In this document: piece after piece, positions 24,201 to 32,545 of the stretch | How the letters are laid out: every line of letters starts with the position of its first letter | Numbering within the stretch: the stretch's first letter is position 1 | Source: Terebella lapidaria | Taxonomy: Eukaryota; Annelida; Polychaeta; Terebellida; Terebellidae | Length of the DNA stretch: 64,000 nt | Direction of reading: 5' to 3' | Assembly: GCA_949152475.1 (NCBI GenBank) | Contig: OX424560.1 | Location: forward strand, 20,585,106-20,649,105 | Notes under the pieces: model-generated | Seen by the model: only the letters and a program-made list of their open reading frames with translations | Told to the model about the DNA's origin: nothing | Databases searched by the model: none | Program-made: the position numbers and the translations under genes

Positions 24201-27200
24201 ACAGATGCTGGCTGTTCTCCAGCTCAGTGGTATGTCCCGACTGCCACACTCCTCACTGTACGCCTGGAAGGCGCTACACTTGACCATCTCCAGCTCGGCT
24301 TGTACTTCATCCTCATTGAGGCCCAGACGTACGTTCCCGCGTACCATGCAATACTCGCTGACACACAAGCGGTAGAATTGCTTCACGTCAACCTACAGAT
24401 TGTATGCACCATGACATATTGGGTCAGTCTCATTTGATGTGCGTACGTATATAATGATGCTTTTATGATCAGGGTAAACATTTGTGAAAAAAATGACCAA
24501 AATCCGTAAATTGTAATCTTCTATTGCCTATGAACTACTGTTCTCACGTACTGTATTGCGACAGCTCCTGAATGATGAACTGCGCAGGTAAGAGCAGGAT
24601 GTCTTAGCTTCCAGCTCCATATCACTGTCTAGGCATGGATAACCGTGAGTTGAGGTGTCCGGGCATACCTGACCAGTACAGAGGCTATGTATGAATAATA
24701 CCTCGGCAATACATAGCCAATTTATGAGTGATACCTTTGCAGTATTTAGGCAATGTATGGGTGATACCTGTGCATTAATTAGGCATGTATGAGTGACACC
24801 TGGGCAGTACAAAGGCAATGTATGAGTGATACCTGGGCAGTACATAGGCAATGTATGAGTGATACCTTTGCAGTATATAGGCAATGTATGAGTGAATTAG
24901 GCATGTATGAGTGATACCTGGTTAGTACAGAGGCAATGTATGAGTGATACCTGGGCAGTACATAGGCAATGTATGAGTGATACCTGAGCATTAATAGCCA
25001 ATGTATGAACAATACCTCGGCAATACATAAACAATATATGAGAGATACCTGGGCAGTACATAGGCAATGTATGAGGCGCACCTGGATAATACATAAGCAA
25101 TGTATGAGTGATACCTGGGCAAATACATTGGCAATGTATGAGTGGTACCTGGGCAGTACATAGGCATTGTGAAGTGACACAGTGGCAATACATGGGTGAT
25201 ACCTGAGCAATAACTATATGAATATTGGCTGGCAATACACGGGTAATGCATGGGTAACTACTTATTGATTCAAGTTCATCTTGTGGACTCACGTCTGTGT
25301 CCAAAGCCCAGGAGTTCCCGAATTCAGCTACGTTGGTGGCTCTGTGCATGTTCTTTTTCTTGAAGTCATCTGGAAATAGGGTTGTGTATTTGCATATAAT
25401 ACCTGATTTTCTATTGTGATGGAGATTTGAGAGTTGGCAGGGCCACTATGGCGTGAGATATCATCGGAGCATATTCAATTCTAATCCGATATGATCAAAC
25501 AAAAAACTATAGCACTCTCGTACTCAGGGCGTTGCCATCCAGGTTGCCACAAAGTCCTCTGAGGTCTGTCGAGTCAGGATTATTGAGTGGCTGCTCCAAG
25601 GTGATAGACCACGAGGACAGCTCGTCCCACTTGACTCTCATCTCAGCATAGTCAAGGTAATAATTGTCCCCAGTCTTACGGATCGTTGCCGCTGTATGAG
25701 ACACATTTGGATGTGATTCAATATTCGCAATTATTCTAAGATATCAACTCGTCAAAAAAAGGTAAACATTGATAATGGCTGAAAGGATCTATATACATTC
25801 ATCGATGTGTCTATCAGATATTCTTAATTATATATGTAACAAACATTGTGCTGCATGACTTGTTATTTTAAGTATTACAGTTATATGTGTCATAACGTCA
25901 TGAAGACATTAGCGTCGCCTACCGGTGGACGTGGAGGCGTATCCATGAGACTCAGTGATGATGTGTGATTCTCCATTGACGGTGATGTCTGACCCAGTGG
26001 CAACGATTGTATCACGGCCATTGACGTGGATGGTCAGAGTCTAGGATAGAATGATATTGGCCGTAAATACACCTGTTTCTAATTTGTGTGTTCATTTTTG
26101 TTGTTGAAGCATATGGATGCAATAACGTGACATGACTATTCCCTCGAATGAACACATGTAGCTAGAATTAAGTGTATTTAAGACATCTTTGATGAGGTTG
26201 AACAGAAAAAAAATCGGACCTTTTGACAGTTGGTGTAGGAAAGACAGTTGCCCATGTCTACGGTGACAAGAGATCGTGAGCTCTGGACCAGTGTATAGCT
26301 ACACCGCCCAGTGAACATGTAGGTGAGCCCATCAAACGTCCGGTAGTTGCTCAAACCATAACTCGTACATGTCCTGAACGGCAGACCGCCAGGGTTGTTC
26401 ACCACTGGTAGTGGTATATAAGATAATGTCGATGATATTAAAATACATTAAAATTATGGCTTAACCCCTCAATTTAATTGCACAAGTTTTTTTTAGTTAA
26501 CGAAAAAAGTAAACGTTTTGATATGTCTGGTTTATGAGTGTTTTTCTCGTCTTCAGTACTCAATTTATATGTACTTGCACCTTGAAACTTCTAACAATAC
26601 TTGAAATACTACATATCTTGCACATACTACACTTCAAATGCAATGTATATGGGACCGTTCCGTATTTATAATGTAACACACCCATGGGTTTGTCAGGGTT
26701 GAATGGTCCAATATCACCATCTTCTTCTGAACACTTCTCGCAGTCGCCTATGATACCCCACGATTTGGATGAGCCCGACGCACAACACGCTTCCTTAGTC
26801 GTCAATACACCTTCAAACCCGGGCGACTTATCACCGTAACAGATGAAGTCGCCGTAACAGTACTTCATCGTCGGAGTCACGGCTGGGATGTTTACAGAAA
26901 TACACATATGAATACCATACATATGATTATGGAATAGGAATTCCGCCCTTGCTCATCTTTATTATCTTTCCAGCCACATAACTGATCAGTGAAATCGAAA
27001 GATGTGGAATCAAAAACATTAATTGAAACAAAATATATTTCTCTTTCAAATAATTTAGTTTTAGTCAATTACCCGTTGTAGAATCAGCACATGTTCTGCC
27101 GACGTAATCATCCGGGCACTGACACTTGTTCGGCGCAATACACACCCCACCATTAACACAAGGCTTCGTGCAATTGGCTATAAAATGAAGGAGAAATAAC

Positions 27201-28409
27201 TAATTATAGCAACTGACTAAATAAATAGGACACAAACAGGTAATGTAAATGACCATTTTCCAACCAAAGATGCTAACCTCGATATTTTATATATTCTGCA
27301 AGGGTTATATAATTCAGTAGAATATGTACATTTTCTAAACGCACAATACCAGAACAGTTTCAGTATATAGATACACATACGTTGAGAACAGGCGTCACCA
27401 AACCAGCCGTCACAGCATTGCCGCTCTATCCGTTCTTCGCGTCTGGAAGAGGGGTTGAGGAAACATGAGGGAAACTTGCTTGTGTTTTGGTTCAAATATA
27501 ATACAGAAACAACCAAAACTTTCTTTTTTGTTCCAGAACTCTGTGTAATATTTTAACGTGTATCCATAGTGAAAAACATGAAGGTGCTCAAATTGACGTG
27601 CACAGAACATTAATAGTTCAACGCTCCACTATAGTTTCTCATGGTTTTTTTTATATGTGAACTTTAATAGATATATTTTATTAGTAAACGCCATACTTTG
27701 CAAACGTGCAGTTGGGACTGTTTTCTGGATCACTAGACCAGTATTGTATGATGTTGTACTGAATCTCATCATCGGTCATGTATCGGGTATCCTGTGACAT
27801 CTCTTTCCTAAGATTGTAGCCATCGAGTACCCGGTCCATGAAGTTCCCACATCGATCATTCACGAACTCATAATCATAATGCGTCACGTCGCACCAGTGT
27901 CTGAAATATTGTGATAAATATGTAGTATATTTACACATTTCATGTAATTTTACATCTTATTGATGGGTGGAAATATGAAACCGCGCAATTTTACGACTTC
28001 ATGTATTATTTATACTATTGTCATCAAATGTGGGGAGAGAAGTTGCCATTTTTCACATTTTTTCATTGGTTCTGCGAAAATAACTTATTTTTTTGTAGAT
28101 CTAAGTGAATTTATGTATATCTATGCATATTTATGTGAATATGTAGAAGCAAAGAACTTCGTGCCTTATTTGTGACATTTGTATGGAGTTTAGTTGAGAA
28201 TTGTTGCAAGTGACTTCAATGCACATTACTGATTCAAAATGATGATATCGCCCGAGTTTATGTGAAACTCACACAAATACCTGATTAAAAAAAGCAACAT
28301 ACCAAACCGAAGCAACTAGAACTTACTCATCTTGGGCAGCAGTTCCAGGGACGTTAGCGGTCACAATCACGAATAACGTAGCGAGAGCGTAGCGGGCTTT
28401 CTCTCCCAT
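1..28409 (-). CDS. Giant secreted SCO-spondin-like / mucin-like VWD protein, 3' end outside the window
   Basis: A single multi-exon gene with about 94 traced exons, all joining in frame at GT-AG borders. The start is the ATG at 28409, followed by a signal peptide. Domains in order (approximate residues): signal peptide 1-25, EMI 28-117, EGF 118-151, TB-like 152-218, VWD1 220-401, C8-1 402-504, TIL-1 505-583, VWD2 585-796, C8-2 797-876, TIL-2 876-1030, VWD3 1078-1258, C8-3 1259-1340, TIL-3 1340-1420, four LDLa 1421-1591, Thr/Ser/Pro linkers 1592-1724, three diverged two-exon cassettes, then at least 14 cassettes of about 175 residues. EMI plus three VWD assemblies plus LDLa is the known N-terminal plan of SCO-spondin. 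Mucin-type PTS linkers between repeats are not expected there. Inference: an extracellular, disulphide-linked, gel- or fibre-forming glycoprotein. Individual exon borders are given in the entries below. The C-terminus is not visible. Confidence 0.88.
332..1203 (-). CDS. Array unit 1 (type a)
   Basis: Exons A 911-1203, B 661-799, C 500-550, D 332-373. Type a marks are [10 protein letters not shown] and ENVVDV. All four exons are open and bordered by GT-AG. Confidence 0.85.
1315..2191 (-). CDS. Array unit 2 (type b)
   Basis: Exons A 1899-2191, B 1649-1787, C 1485-1535, D 1315-1359. Exon D reads [15 protein letters not shown], one residue longer than the D exon of units 1, 4, 7 and 12 ([14 protein letters not shown]). 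Confidence 0.85.
2304..3177 (-). CDS. Array unit 3 (type c)
   Basis: Exons A 2885-3177, B 2635-2773, C 2474-2524, D 2304-2348. Nearly identical to unit 6 across exons and introns; exon C reads ...SSLG where most units of the array read ...SSPG or ...SLPG. Confidence 0.85.
3292..4163 (-). CDS. Array unit 4 (type a)
   Basis: Exons A 3871-4163, B 3621-3759, C 3460-3510, D 3292-3333. Type a, but with SAKVTK and ENVADV in place of SAEVTK and ENVVDV, changes shared with type c units 3 and 6, which suggests gene conversion. Confidence 0.85.
4275..5151 (-). CDS. Array unit 5 (type b)
   Basis: Exons A 4859-5151, B 4609-4747, C 4445-4495, D 4275-4319. Type b throughout; translated exon A matches units 2, 8 and 10. 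Confidence 0.85.
5264..6135 (-). CDS. Array unit 6 (type c)
   Basis: Exons A 5843-6135, B 5595-5733, C 5434-5484, D 5264-5308. The acceptor of exon B has lost two bases (gagaagcc against gagagaagcc in sister units) but keeps its AG, so the exon should still be used. Confidence 0.85.
6250..7121 (-). CDS. Array unit 7 (type a)
   Basis: Exons A 6829-7121, B 6579-6717, C 6418-6468, D 6250-6291. Type a marks are [10 protein letters not shown] and LIELQTITR; it has a private Gly-to-Arg change (EGDRLIELQ). Confidence 0.85.
7233..8109 (-). CDS. Array unit 8 (type b)
   Basis: Exons A 7817-8109, B 7567-7705, C 7403-7453, D 7233-7277. Exon A is identical in translation to units 2, 5 and 10. Exon B has a private Asp-to-Gly change (LTKQGLSS). 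Confidence 0.85.
8222..9095 (-). CDS. Array unit 9 (hybrid a/c)
   Basis: Exons A 8803-9095, B 8553-8691, C 8392-8442, D 8222-8266. The 5' part of A and the upstream intron are type a ([23 protein letters not shown]), the 3' part is type c (LNELQTFTR). The crossover falls inside exon A, and the period to the neighbouring b units shrinks from about 2,960 to about 1,974 bp. Confidence 0.85.
9207..10083 (-). CDS. Array unit 10 (type b)
   Basis: Exons A 9791-10083, B 9541-9679, C 9377-9427, D 9207-9251. Type b is marked by [38 protein letters not shown] and in B by EEEVGDEF and [11 protein letters not shown]. Confidence 0.85.
10196..11069 (-). CDS. Array unit 11 (type c)
   Basis: Exons A 10777-11069, B 10527-10665, C 10366-10416, D 10196-10240. 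Type c is recognised by [10 protein letters not shown] and LQTFTR. It has private changes: SLITND in A and an Asn-to-Ile change in B (SIGDIVV). Confidence 0.85.
11184..12056 (-). CDS. Array unit 12 (type a variant)
   Basis: Exons A 11764-12056, B 11514-11652, C 11352-11402, D 11184-11225. The 5' end of A is unique ([20 protein letters not shown]) and the upstream intron is unlike other units, while the 3' end is type a (ENVVDV...LIELQTITR). It is a transition from the diverged edge into the homogenised array. Confidence 0.85.
12199..13203 (-). CDS. Array unit 13 (diverged edge unit, type d)
   Basis: Exons A 12797-13203, B 12547-12685, C 12386-12436, D 12199-12240. Exon A is longer than in other units (407 bases) because it is fused at its 5' end to a Thr-rich segment ([15 protein letters not shown]). 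Its core differs most from the rest ([20 protein letters not shown]), as expected for an array-edge copy that escapes homogenisation. Confidence 0.85.
13299..14070 (-). CDS. Exons 39-41: PTS linker and diverged two-exon cassette 3
   Basis: Exon 39 (14032-14070) is a short Thr-rich linker. Exon 40 (13550-13851, phase 1-0) begins [19 protein letters not shown]. Exon 41 is 13299-13440 with a strong pyrimidine tract before its acceptor (an alternative in-phase acceptor lies near 13475) and ends VYVGWCCLP. It is the last diverged cassette before the near-identical array begins at 13203. Confidence 0.7.
14197..14947 (-). CDS. Exons 36-38: PTS linker and diverged two-exon cassette 2
   Basis: Exon 36 (14903-14947) is a 15-residue Thr/Ser linker. 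Exon 37 (14449-14723, phase 1-0) begins [12 protein letters not shown] and exon 38 (14197-14359, phase 0-1) ends [10 protein letters not shown]. The layout repeats that of cassettes 1 and 3: Cys near the start, a phase-0 intron at about two thirds, and Cys close to the end. Sequence similarity to the other cassettes is low by eye. Confidence 0.7.
15027..15616 (-). CDS. Exons 34-35: diverged two-exon cassette 1
   Basis: Exon 34 (15345-15616, phase 1-0) and exon 35 (15027-15183, phase 0-1) encode about 143 residues that start TCDSPNSIS and end LDVCSYT. The sequence alternates hydrophobic residues like a beta-sandwich. I do not recognise a named family. The phase pattern and flanking Cys match the A+B exons of the tandem array, suggesting an old copy of the same module. 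Confidence 0.7.
15782..16305 (-). CDS. Exons 32-33: Thr/Ser/Pro mucin segment
   Basis: Exons 16165-16305 and 15782-16039, both symmetric 1-1, encode about 133 residues that are mostly Thr, Ser and Pro. The second exon has a degenerate internal repeat of the form [14 protein letters not shown] in three to four copies. Dense O-glycosylation is the likely consequence. It separates the LDLa block from the first two-exon cassette. Confidence 0.85.
16453..17741 (-). CDS. Exons 28-31: four LDL receptor class A repeats
   Basis: Exons 17575-17741, 17292-17405, 16837-16956 and 16453-16563, one LDLa each. Calcium-cage signatures are visible: [48 protein letters not shown] and [16 protein letters not shown]. 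The first exon also carries the closing TIL segment ([14 protein letters not shown]). The last three exons are symmetric 1-1. LDLa repeats after the third VWD assembly match SCO-spondin. Confidence 0.93.
17998..19087 (-). CDS. Exons 24-27: C8 and TIL domain 3
   Basis: Exons 18954-19087, 18677-18786, 18277-18426 and 17998-18091. C8 features include [23 protein letters not shown] and [16 protein letters not shown]. The TIL part reads [45 protein letters not shown]. Phases link all four exons. The C8 domain is split by an intron between its DSCG and the following cysteines, a position not used in C8-2. Confidence 0.87.
19352..20491 (-). CDS. Exons 20-23: TIL-end and VWD domain 3
   Basis: Exon 20 (20400-20491) reads [15 protein letters not shown]. 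Exon 21 (20189-20238) continues with [16 protein letters not shown]. Exon 22 (19746-20075) opens VWD3 with [19 protein letters not shown], the canonical GDPHY.TFDG motif. Exon 23 (19352-19563) has [16 protein letters not shown] and [11 protein letters not shown]3 is compressed into two main exons, whereas VWD1 uses four. Confidence 0.9.
20800..21981 (-). CDS. Exons 17-19: C8 domain 2 and TIL-like domain 2
   Basis: Exon 17 (21744-21981) is a C8 domain: [34 protein letters not shown] and a closing W..L.C. Exon 18 (21215-21476) and exon 19 (20800-21001) carry TIL-type cysteines ([27 protein letters not shown]). Exon 18 has an unusually long spacer between its early cysteines. Exon 19 holds a second TIL start ([18 protein letters not shown]), so two TIL-type modules are stacked here. 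Confidence 0.85.
22260..23504 (-). CDS. Exons 13-16: TIL-end and VWD domain 2
   Basis: Exon 13 (23363-23504) gives [16 protein letters not shown], closing the TIL module, then [14 protein letters not shown], opening VWD2. Exon 14 is 22952 to about 23119; its acceptor could also lie at 23137, both in phase. Exon 15 is 22635-22793. Exon 16 (22260-22430) carries [16 protein letters not shown], the calcium-site loop, and FANSYSYC. As in VWD1, the residue before GLCG is not Cys. Confidence 0.87.
23758..24668 (-). CDS. Exons 10-12: C8 and TIL domain 1
   Basis: Exon 10 (24552-24668) and exon 11 (24200-24392) form the C8 domain, with [15 protein letters not shown] and [13 protein letters not shown] typical of the family. 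Exon 12 (23758-23992) is a TIL domain: [18 protein letters not shown], then [14 protein letters not shown] and CPC. The exon 12 donor GTATTT splits a Cys codon completed by exon 13. Exon 10 begins at the edge of the minisatellite. Confidence 0.85.
24660..25260. repeat. Intronic minisatellite, about 33-bp units
   Basis: About 16 imperfect tandem copies of a roughly 33-bp unit containing tgatacctgggcagtacat and ggcaatgtatgag fill the intron between exon 9 and exon 10. On the sense (minus) strand each unit reads ...TGTACTGCCCAG/GTATCAC..., nearly identical to the true acceptor of exon 10 (TGTACTGGTCAG/GTATGCC at 24668), so the array seems to have grown from that splice site. Long minus-strand reading frames rich in YCPGITHT are translations of this repeat, not genes. 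Confidence 0.85.
25293..26404 (-). CDS. Exons 6-9: VWD domain 1
   Basis: Exons 26220-26404, 25923-26040, 25524-25691 and 25293-25369. The domain opens [19 protein letters not shown] with GRCSYTLV, the standard VWD start (TFDG plus CxYxLV), and ends with [12 protein letters not shown] and FGNSWALD, the calcium-binding GLCGNxDG loop and the closing F..SW motif. The vicinal Cys of the CGLCG motif found in VWF and gel-forming mucins is absent here (RGLCG). Confidence 0.9.
26682..26882 (-). CDS. Exon 5: TB-like (8-Cys-like) domain
   Basis: A symmetric 201-base exon with a Cys pattern and the core [17 protein letters not shown] followed by CEKC. This resembles the CCxxxGxxWGxxCxxC core of fibrillin/LTBP TB domains, although the triple Cys is here a double Cys. 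It may be a TB variant or an unrelated small Cys-rich fold. It sits between the EGF and the first VWD domain. Confidence 0.55.
27073..27177 (-). CDS. Exon 4: EGF-like domain
   Basis: One symmetric (1-1) exon of 105 bases encodes [12 protein letters not shown] followed by [12 protein letters not shown], the six-Cys EGF pattern with its CxCxxxYxGxxC end. It directly follows the EMI domain. An EGF at this point is not part of the classical SCO-spondin layout as I know it. Confidence 0.85.
27381..27900 (-). CDS. Exons 2-3: EMI domain
   Basis: Exon 2 (27697-27900) begins [12 protein letters not shown] and carries Cys residues spaced as in EMI domains. Exon 3 (27381-27442) supplies the hallmark ending [11 protein letters not shown] (family pattern CCxGWxGxxC). 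EMI domains open SCO-spondin, emilins and multimerins and are linked to multimerisation. The exon 2 donor is GTATGG at 27696; phases 2 and 1 join cleanly on either side. Confidence 0.8.
28327..28409 (-). CDS. Exon 1: signal peptide
   Basis: Begins [20 protein letters not shown], a classic secretion signal: basic N-region, hydrophobic core, then a small-residue stretch (PGTAAQ) suited to cleavage near residue 25. The exon ends after two bases of a Glu codon at a GTAAGT donor (28326). It is the only upstream Met in frame before the EMI domain, which decides the start. Confidence 0.88.
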
Positions 28410-28603
28410 AACGTGGGTGGGTACGTCAAACGTAGTTCAATTCTACTTCCACTTCTGTGCGTTTCGTTCTTCTCTGTCTTCTGATGAAATCGTATGCGTA
28501 CGATATTTTGAGAAATTAGTTCTAGGAACCTTCTCAATGAGTGGGCTTGGACTCTACGTTGGTTGCGCAGAGCCAAACTGGTGGGTTGTTGATTAGACTT
28601 CAG

Positions 28604-28611
28604 TATTTATA
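28604..28611 (-). promoter_or_regulatory. TATA box of the giant VWD/mucin gene
   Basis: The minus strand reads TATAAATA about 195 bases upstream of the start codon at 28409. With the usual 25-30 base spacing, transcription would begin near 28575, giving a 5' leader of about 165 bases. No intron is needed in the leader. This is a motif-and-position call without transcript support. Confidence 0.45.
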
Positions 28612-28649
28612 ATGGTTTATAATTAACTGATTGATTTGCGGCGCGCAGG

Positions 28650-30011
28650 CTTTGGACAATTGACTGGGGTGTCGAGATGTTTTCTTTTGAAAAGCTTTGA
28701 AAAGCGAGAGAGGCGGCACGCTGTTTTGTAATTGAAATGTGCAGCGCTTGCGAAACACGAGTGGTGGCGTATTGGAAAAAAAGTTAACTTCTGTTGGAAA
28801 TTAATAGAAAGAGATAATTTCACAGATGTGCGAGGAGAGTGCTCACGCATTTGTTAATATATAGACCAGCGTTTGTTAATGAATGGTGGTTAATTACTCA
28901 GTCGATATCACTGCAACAGATTTTCGGCAATTTCGCATTGTCAGCAGCGTGGGGCGCTATGCGATCAATAATGCTAATTGTTTCGTAACCCGGTCACCGT
29001 TCATCGAGAGTTTTTGCAATATTTCACGGGTCATGACAGTTGCCAGGATATAGATGGACATGTCTCTGCGAGATACAATGTACGTTCCATGGATGCTTAT
29101 ATATTAAGTGAATAATATTATATATTTTAATCAGGTTTTCAAGTTTTTGTATCGGTATCAGTAATGAAGTTTATATCTGGTAAGTTTAAAAAATGTATGG
29201 ATATTTATAGTGCGTCTTGGTGGTTTTAAACCATTAATCAGCACGAGGGAAATGAGGCTGTTATGCAAAATGAACAACGATTAGTATATTACCGCGTGTC
29301 GAGACTGATGATAGTATACAAGTACTGCCTCTTTGGCCAGCACGGAGAACCATTTATACATATATATACATTTGTTTGTATTCTGCAATATGTATATATC
29401 CACAAAATGCGGAATGATTTTGAAGTGAGTCATACTGAACTTTGTATTAGATATAAAAATAATTATCTGTGCATATTTTAAGCAACCAATTCAAATCAAT
29501 TCTCTATGAGAGTCGGTATAAAATTTACACAGTACATTTATTACAGTTCAGAGCATTCTCTACTTCACTTTATAAACAGATTTATTCTGATATAGCATAT
29601 GATACTGATATTGATTGCTTCTTGGACGCATAACGAAACACATTTGTTGTGTGAATTACACATCCTGTGATAATTCTTATCGACAAATGCTCAATTGAGT
29701 ACATGTCTTTGTGTTTAGACAATTAACATCTTTACGCGCAATCACTTGAAAAGTGTGTTATTTTCAAACAGTTTTGTCACCATGTTTTGTTAATTTTTTT
29801 TTTTACTTTTAAATCTATTTGAATGTCAACATGAATGGAAATGATCGACGACCCTATGTGACGATATTAAGGGAGAAGTACCCCCAAACACACCAGCATC
29901 CGAGCGTCATGATCATCTAGGGCCACTACTCGCACAACCCCAACACATCATAGCGCCACAGTGTTTCACTACTTCTGAAAGACGTGGAAAGAATCCAACG
30001 TCCACTATGTT
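28650..30011. other. Intergenic, no gene seen
   Basis: AT-rich sequence upstream of the giant gene. Only short chance frames are present. No tRNA, no recognisable transposon and no splice-consistent exon chain was seen on either strand. Confidence 0.5.
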
Positions 30012-30017
30012 ATTGTT

Positions 30018-30524
30018 TATGGTTGGACAAACTGGTCAGAAATAAACTGTGTTGCGCGCAATGAATATGGAATTATGTCGCGCAGTAAATCATCCCATCG
30101 CGTGCGGCGTTTTATATCGGGATCAAAATATATTGATTTCGCGCTATATGTCAACCATTAATAACCCGTCTTTGTGCGATGTGCGATGCTCTTCAAATGA
30201 TATTTATGGCGGGCATGAAATCATAGGTTGTCACTGGATGATTTATGCAGCGATCGAAATCAAGTTGTACCGCGACATAAAACACCTTATCTGATAGACT
30301 GGTTTACTCCGCGATACAATTCTTGATTTAATGCGCGCAATTGGTATCCTTATATGTGTCGCGCATGAAAAAAAATATATGTGAATGGTTGAATTACTGC
30401 GGGATATAAATATATTTTGATCGCGACATAATACACCTTCCATGGTTGGTTACTTTACTGCGCGGTATAACTGCACATTCATTGCGCGAAACAAACTTTA
30501 TTATGACCGGTTAGGCCAACCATA
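30018..30524. mobile_element. Foldback MITE with 6-bp target duplication (element 1)
   Basis: Starts TATGGTTGG and ends CCAACCATA; the inverted ends can be followed about 45 bp (left ...gcgcgcaatga, right in reverse ...cgcgcaatga). It is flanked by attgtt at 30012-30017 and attgtt at 30525-30530, a perfect 6-bp target duplication. The interior is a run of degenerate direct and inverted motifs of the type tcgcgacataa, gcgcgc and tataaat. It has no coding capacity. Ends resemble the TACGGTGGC elements at 36861 and 42733. Confidence 0.75.
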
Positions 30525-30530
30525 ATTGTT

Positions 30531-31663
30531 GAGCCACATCACCCTGGTCAAATCAATCATCCATATGGGTGCCCCAGACAATTGCACCTTTCAGTAAAGC
30601 TACGCAATTCCACTTCACAAAGACATCGTGATTATTAGAGTCGTTAACTGAACGGCGAGAGCTCTAGACAATGGAAATAACTACTAACTGTTTTTTTTTT
30701 CCATTTTCTTATTTTAAATAAAATCAATCCAGTCACATTCGCCTATACCATATGTTGCACAGCCCACAATTCGCAACCTTGAAGCTATATGATCCTGCAC
30801 TATTGTGCATGGATGTCTCAATCCATTCATCAAGTATGACCATAAATACACATAATTTAAAGAAAGTAAAAACTGAAAGCTTAACTTCAAGTTAATCTTC
30901 GCGCAAACTCATTTGGGTGGCATAAACTTTACACATATTATCCCTACTGGAAAAGTCACGGCCTGCATCTTCCCCCAAAATTGGTTCGTTATGATAGAAG
31001 AGTCATAATGGTACCAGCAAGAAGCTTCTCGTGGCAAATCTTTCCGACCGCCTACGGGTCATTCATCTGTGTCAGGTTTCGCCATTTTGTACGGGGTTTG
31101 GACGTGATTTGAACGTGATTTGTGATACTGTTGATTCGCACACTTTGATCAAACATTTTCTACGCCGGGGTTTTCCGTAATATGGCCCTGGGTGATCTAT
31201 CGGAAAATGGCATCTCACCGAAAAAATTCGAATCCTAATTATGGCCCTGGGCGATCTTTCGGAAAAACCGTTTCATCGGCGAAATACTGAATATATTAGG
31301 GCTTTATGTTTAGTTATGAAATGCATGCCTGTACCGGATAGGCCTATACATCAGGCAATAAAGAAAGAAATCACACGGACAGAGAGATATAGTGTATCGG
31401 TGCCTCTATATGTAGACTATGGACCACACTTCGGTATACTATACTCAAGTCAAAATTAGTTTCAAATATCATGTTTTATGTGAGAGAAAAAGCAAAAACT
31501 ACAGTGCTGGCATTAACAGAAACTCAATATCATCAACCGTACGTTGTCAAGATACAATAATGTGTTAAGTTTTAAGAATATTTCTACTCAAAATTTTGAA
31601 GCTCATTAGCTAATTTTGACAACTATTCACGACGTCTCATGAGTATATTGCTTTACTTAGCAA
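30531..31663. other. Intergenic with diverged repeat fragments
   Basis: No gene seen. Two related stretches containing atggccctgggcgatct-type sequence lie near 31182-31280. They correspond in inverted orientation to gatgacccatgggccataa inside the 441-bp duplication (31876 and 32317), so they may be the opposite arm of an old inverted-repeat element. Confidence 0.4.
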
Positions 31664-32545
31664 CATTTATAGCCTCTCTCTGAGTCACCATGGTCACCCA
31701 GTTGTGATTTCAATGGCCTACATGTATATCATTCTTCGATGTGAAAACTCGGCCCATGTCTGATGAAATATCTGGATTTTCGATAATCGTTCACATTTTC
31801 ATCCAATTACGATGAATGAAAAAAATCATATCACCAAAACTTGAAAATTGAATATATTTCGGGATATTTTCCCGAAAGATGACCCATGGGCCATAAATCG
31901 GGTGGGCCACATCAGGGAAACCCCGCTACCAAGATAGCCTACTCACGCCAAAACGGCAGCGAAAAATCCCCCTGGTGTTCAGACTGAGGAATTACTACAT
32001 TTGCGTTTTTATGAATGAACATCTGTGACCATAACGTTTTTTTATGAATGAAAACCGCCGTCACTATTGGGGATACGTCCAACTTTCAGTCTCACCGCCA
32101 GGATCATTTATAGCCTCTCTCTGAGTCACCATGGTCACCCAGTTGTGATTTCAATGGCCTACATGTATATCATTCTTCGATGTGAAAACTCGGCCCATGT
32201 CTGATGAAATATCTGGATTTTCGATAATCGTTCACATTTTCATCCAATTACGATGAATGAAAAAAATCATATCACCAAAACTTGAAAATTGAATATATTT
32301 CGGGATATTTTCCCGAAAGATGACCCATGGGCCATAAATCGGGTGGGCCACATCAGGGAAACCCCGCTACCAAGATAGCCTACTCACGCCAAAACGGAAG
32401 CGAAAAATCCCCCTGGTGTTCAGACTGAGGAATTACTACATTTGCGTTTTTATGAATGAACATCTGTGACCATAACGTTTTTTTATGAATGAAAACCGCC
32501 GTCACTATTGGGGATACGTCCAACTTTCAGTCTCACCGCCAGGAT
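31664..32545. repeat. 441-bp tandem duplication
   Basis: Copies 31664-32104 and 32105-32545 are almost identical: both begin catttatagcctctc and end tctcaccgccaggat. One visible difference is aaacggcagcg against aaacggaagcg. No coding frame spans it. The near identity indicates a recent event, or an assembly artefact. Confidence 0.85.

Noticed and set aside
24528..25349. Cys-rich minus-strand frames (YCPGITHT repeats) resembling a repetitive protein
   Set aside because: Translations of the 33-bp intronic minisatellite; similar frames occur in several registers, and no gene structure supports them.
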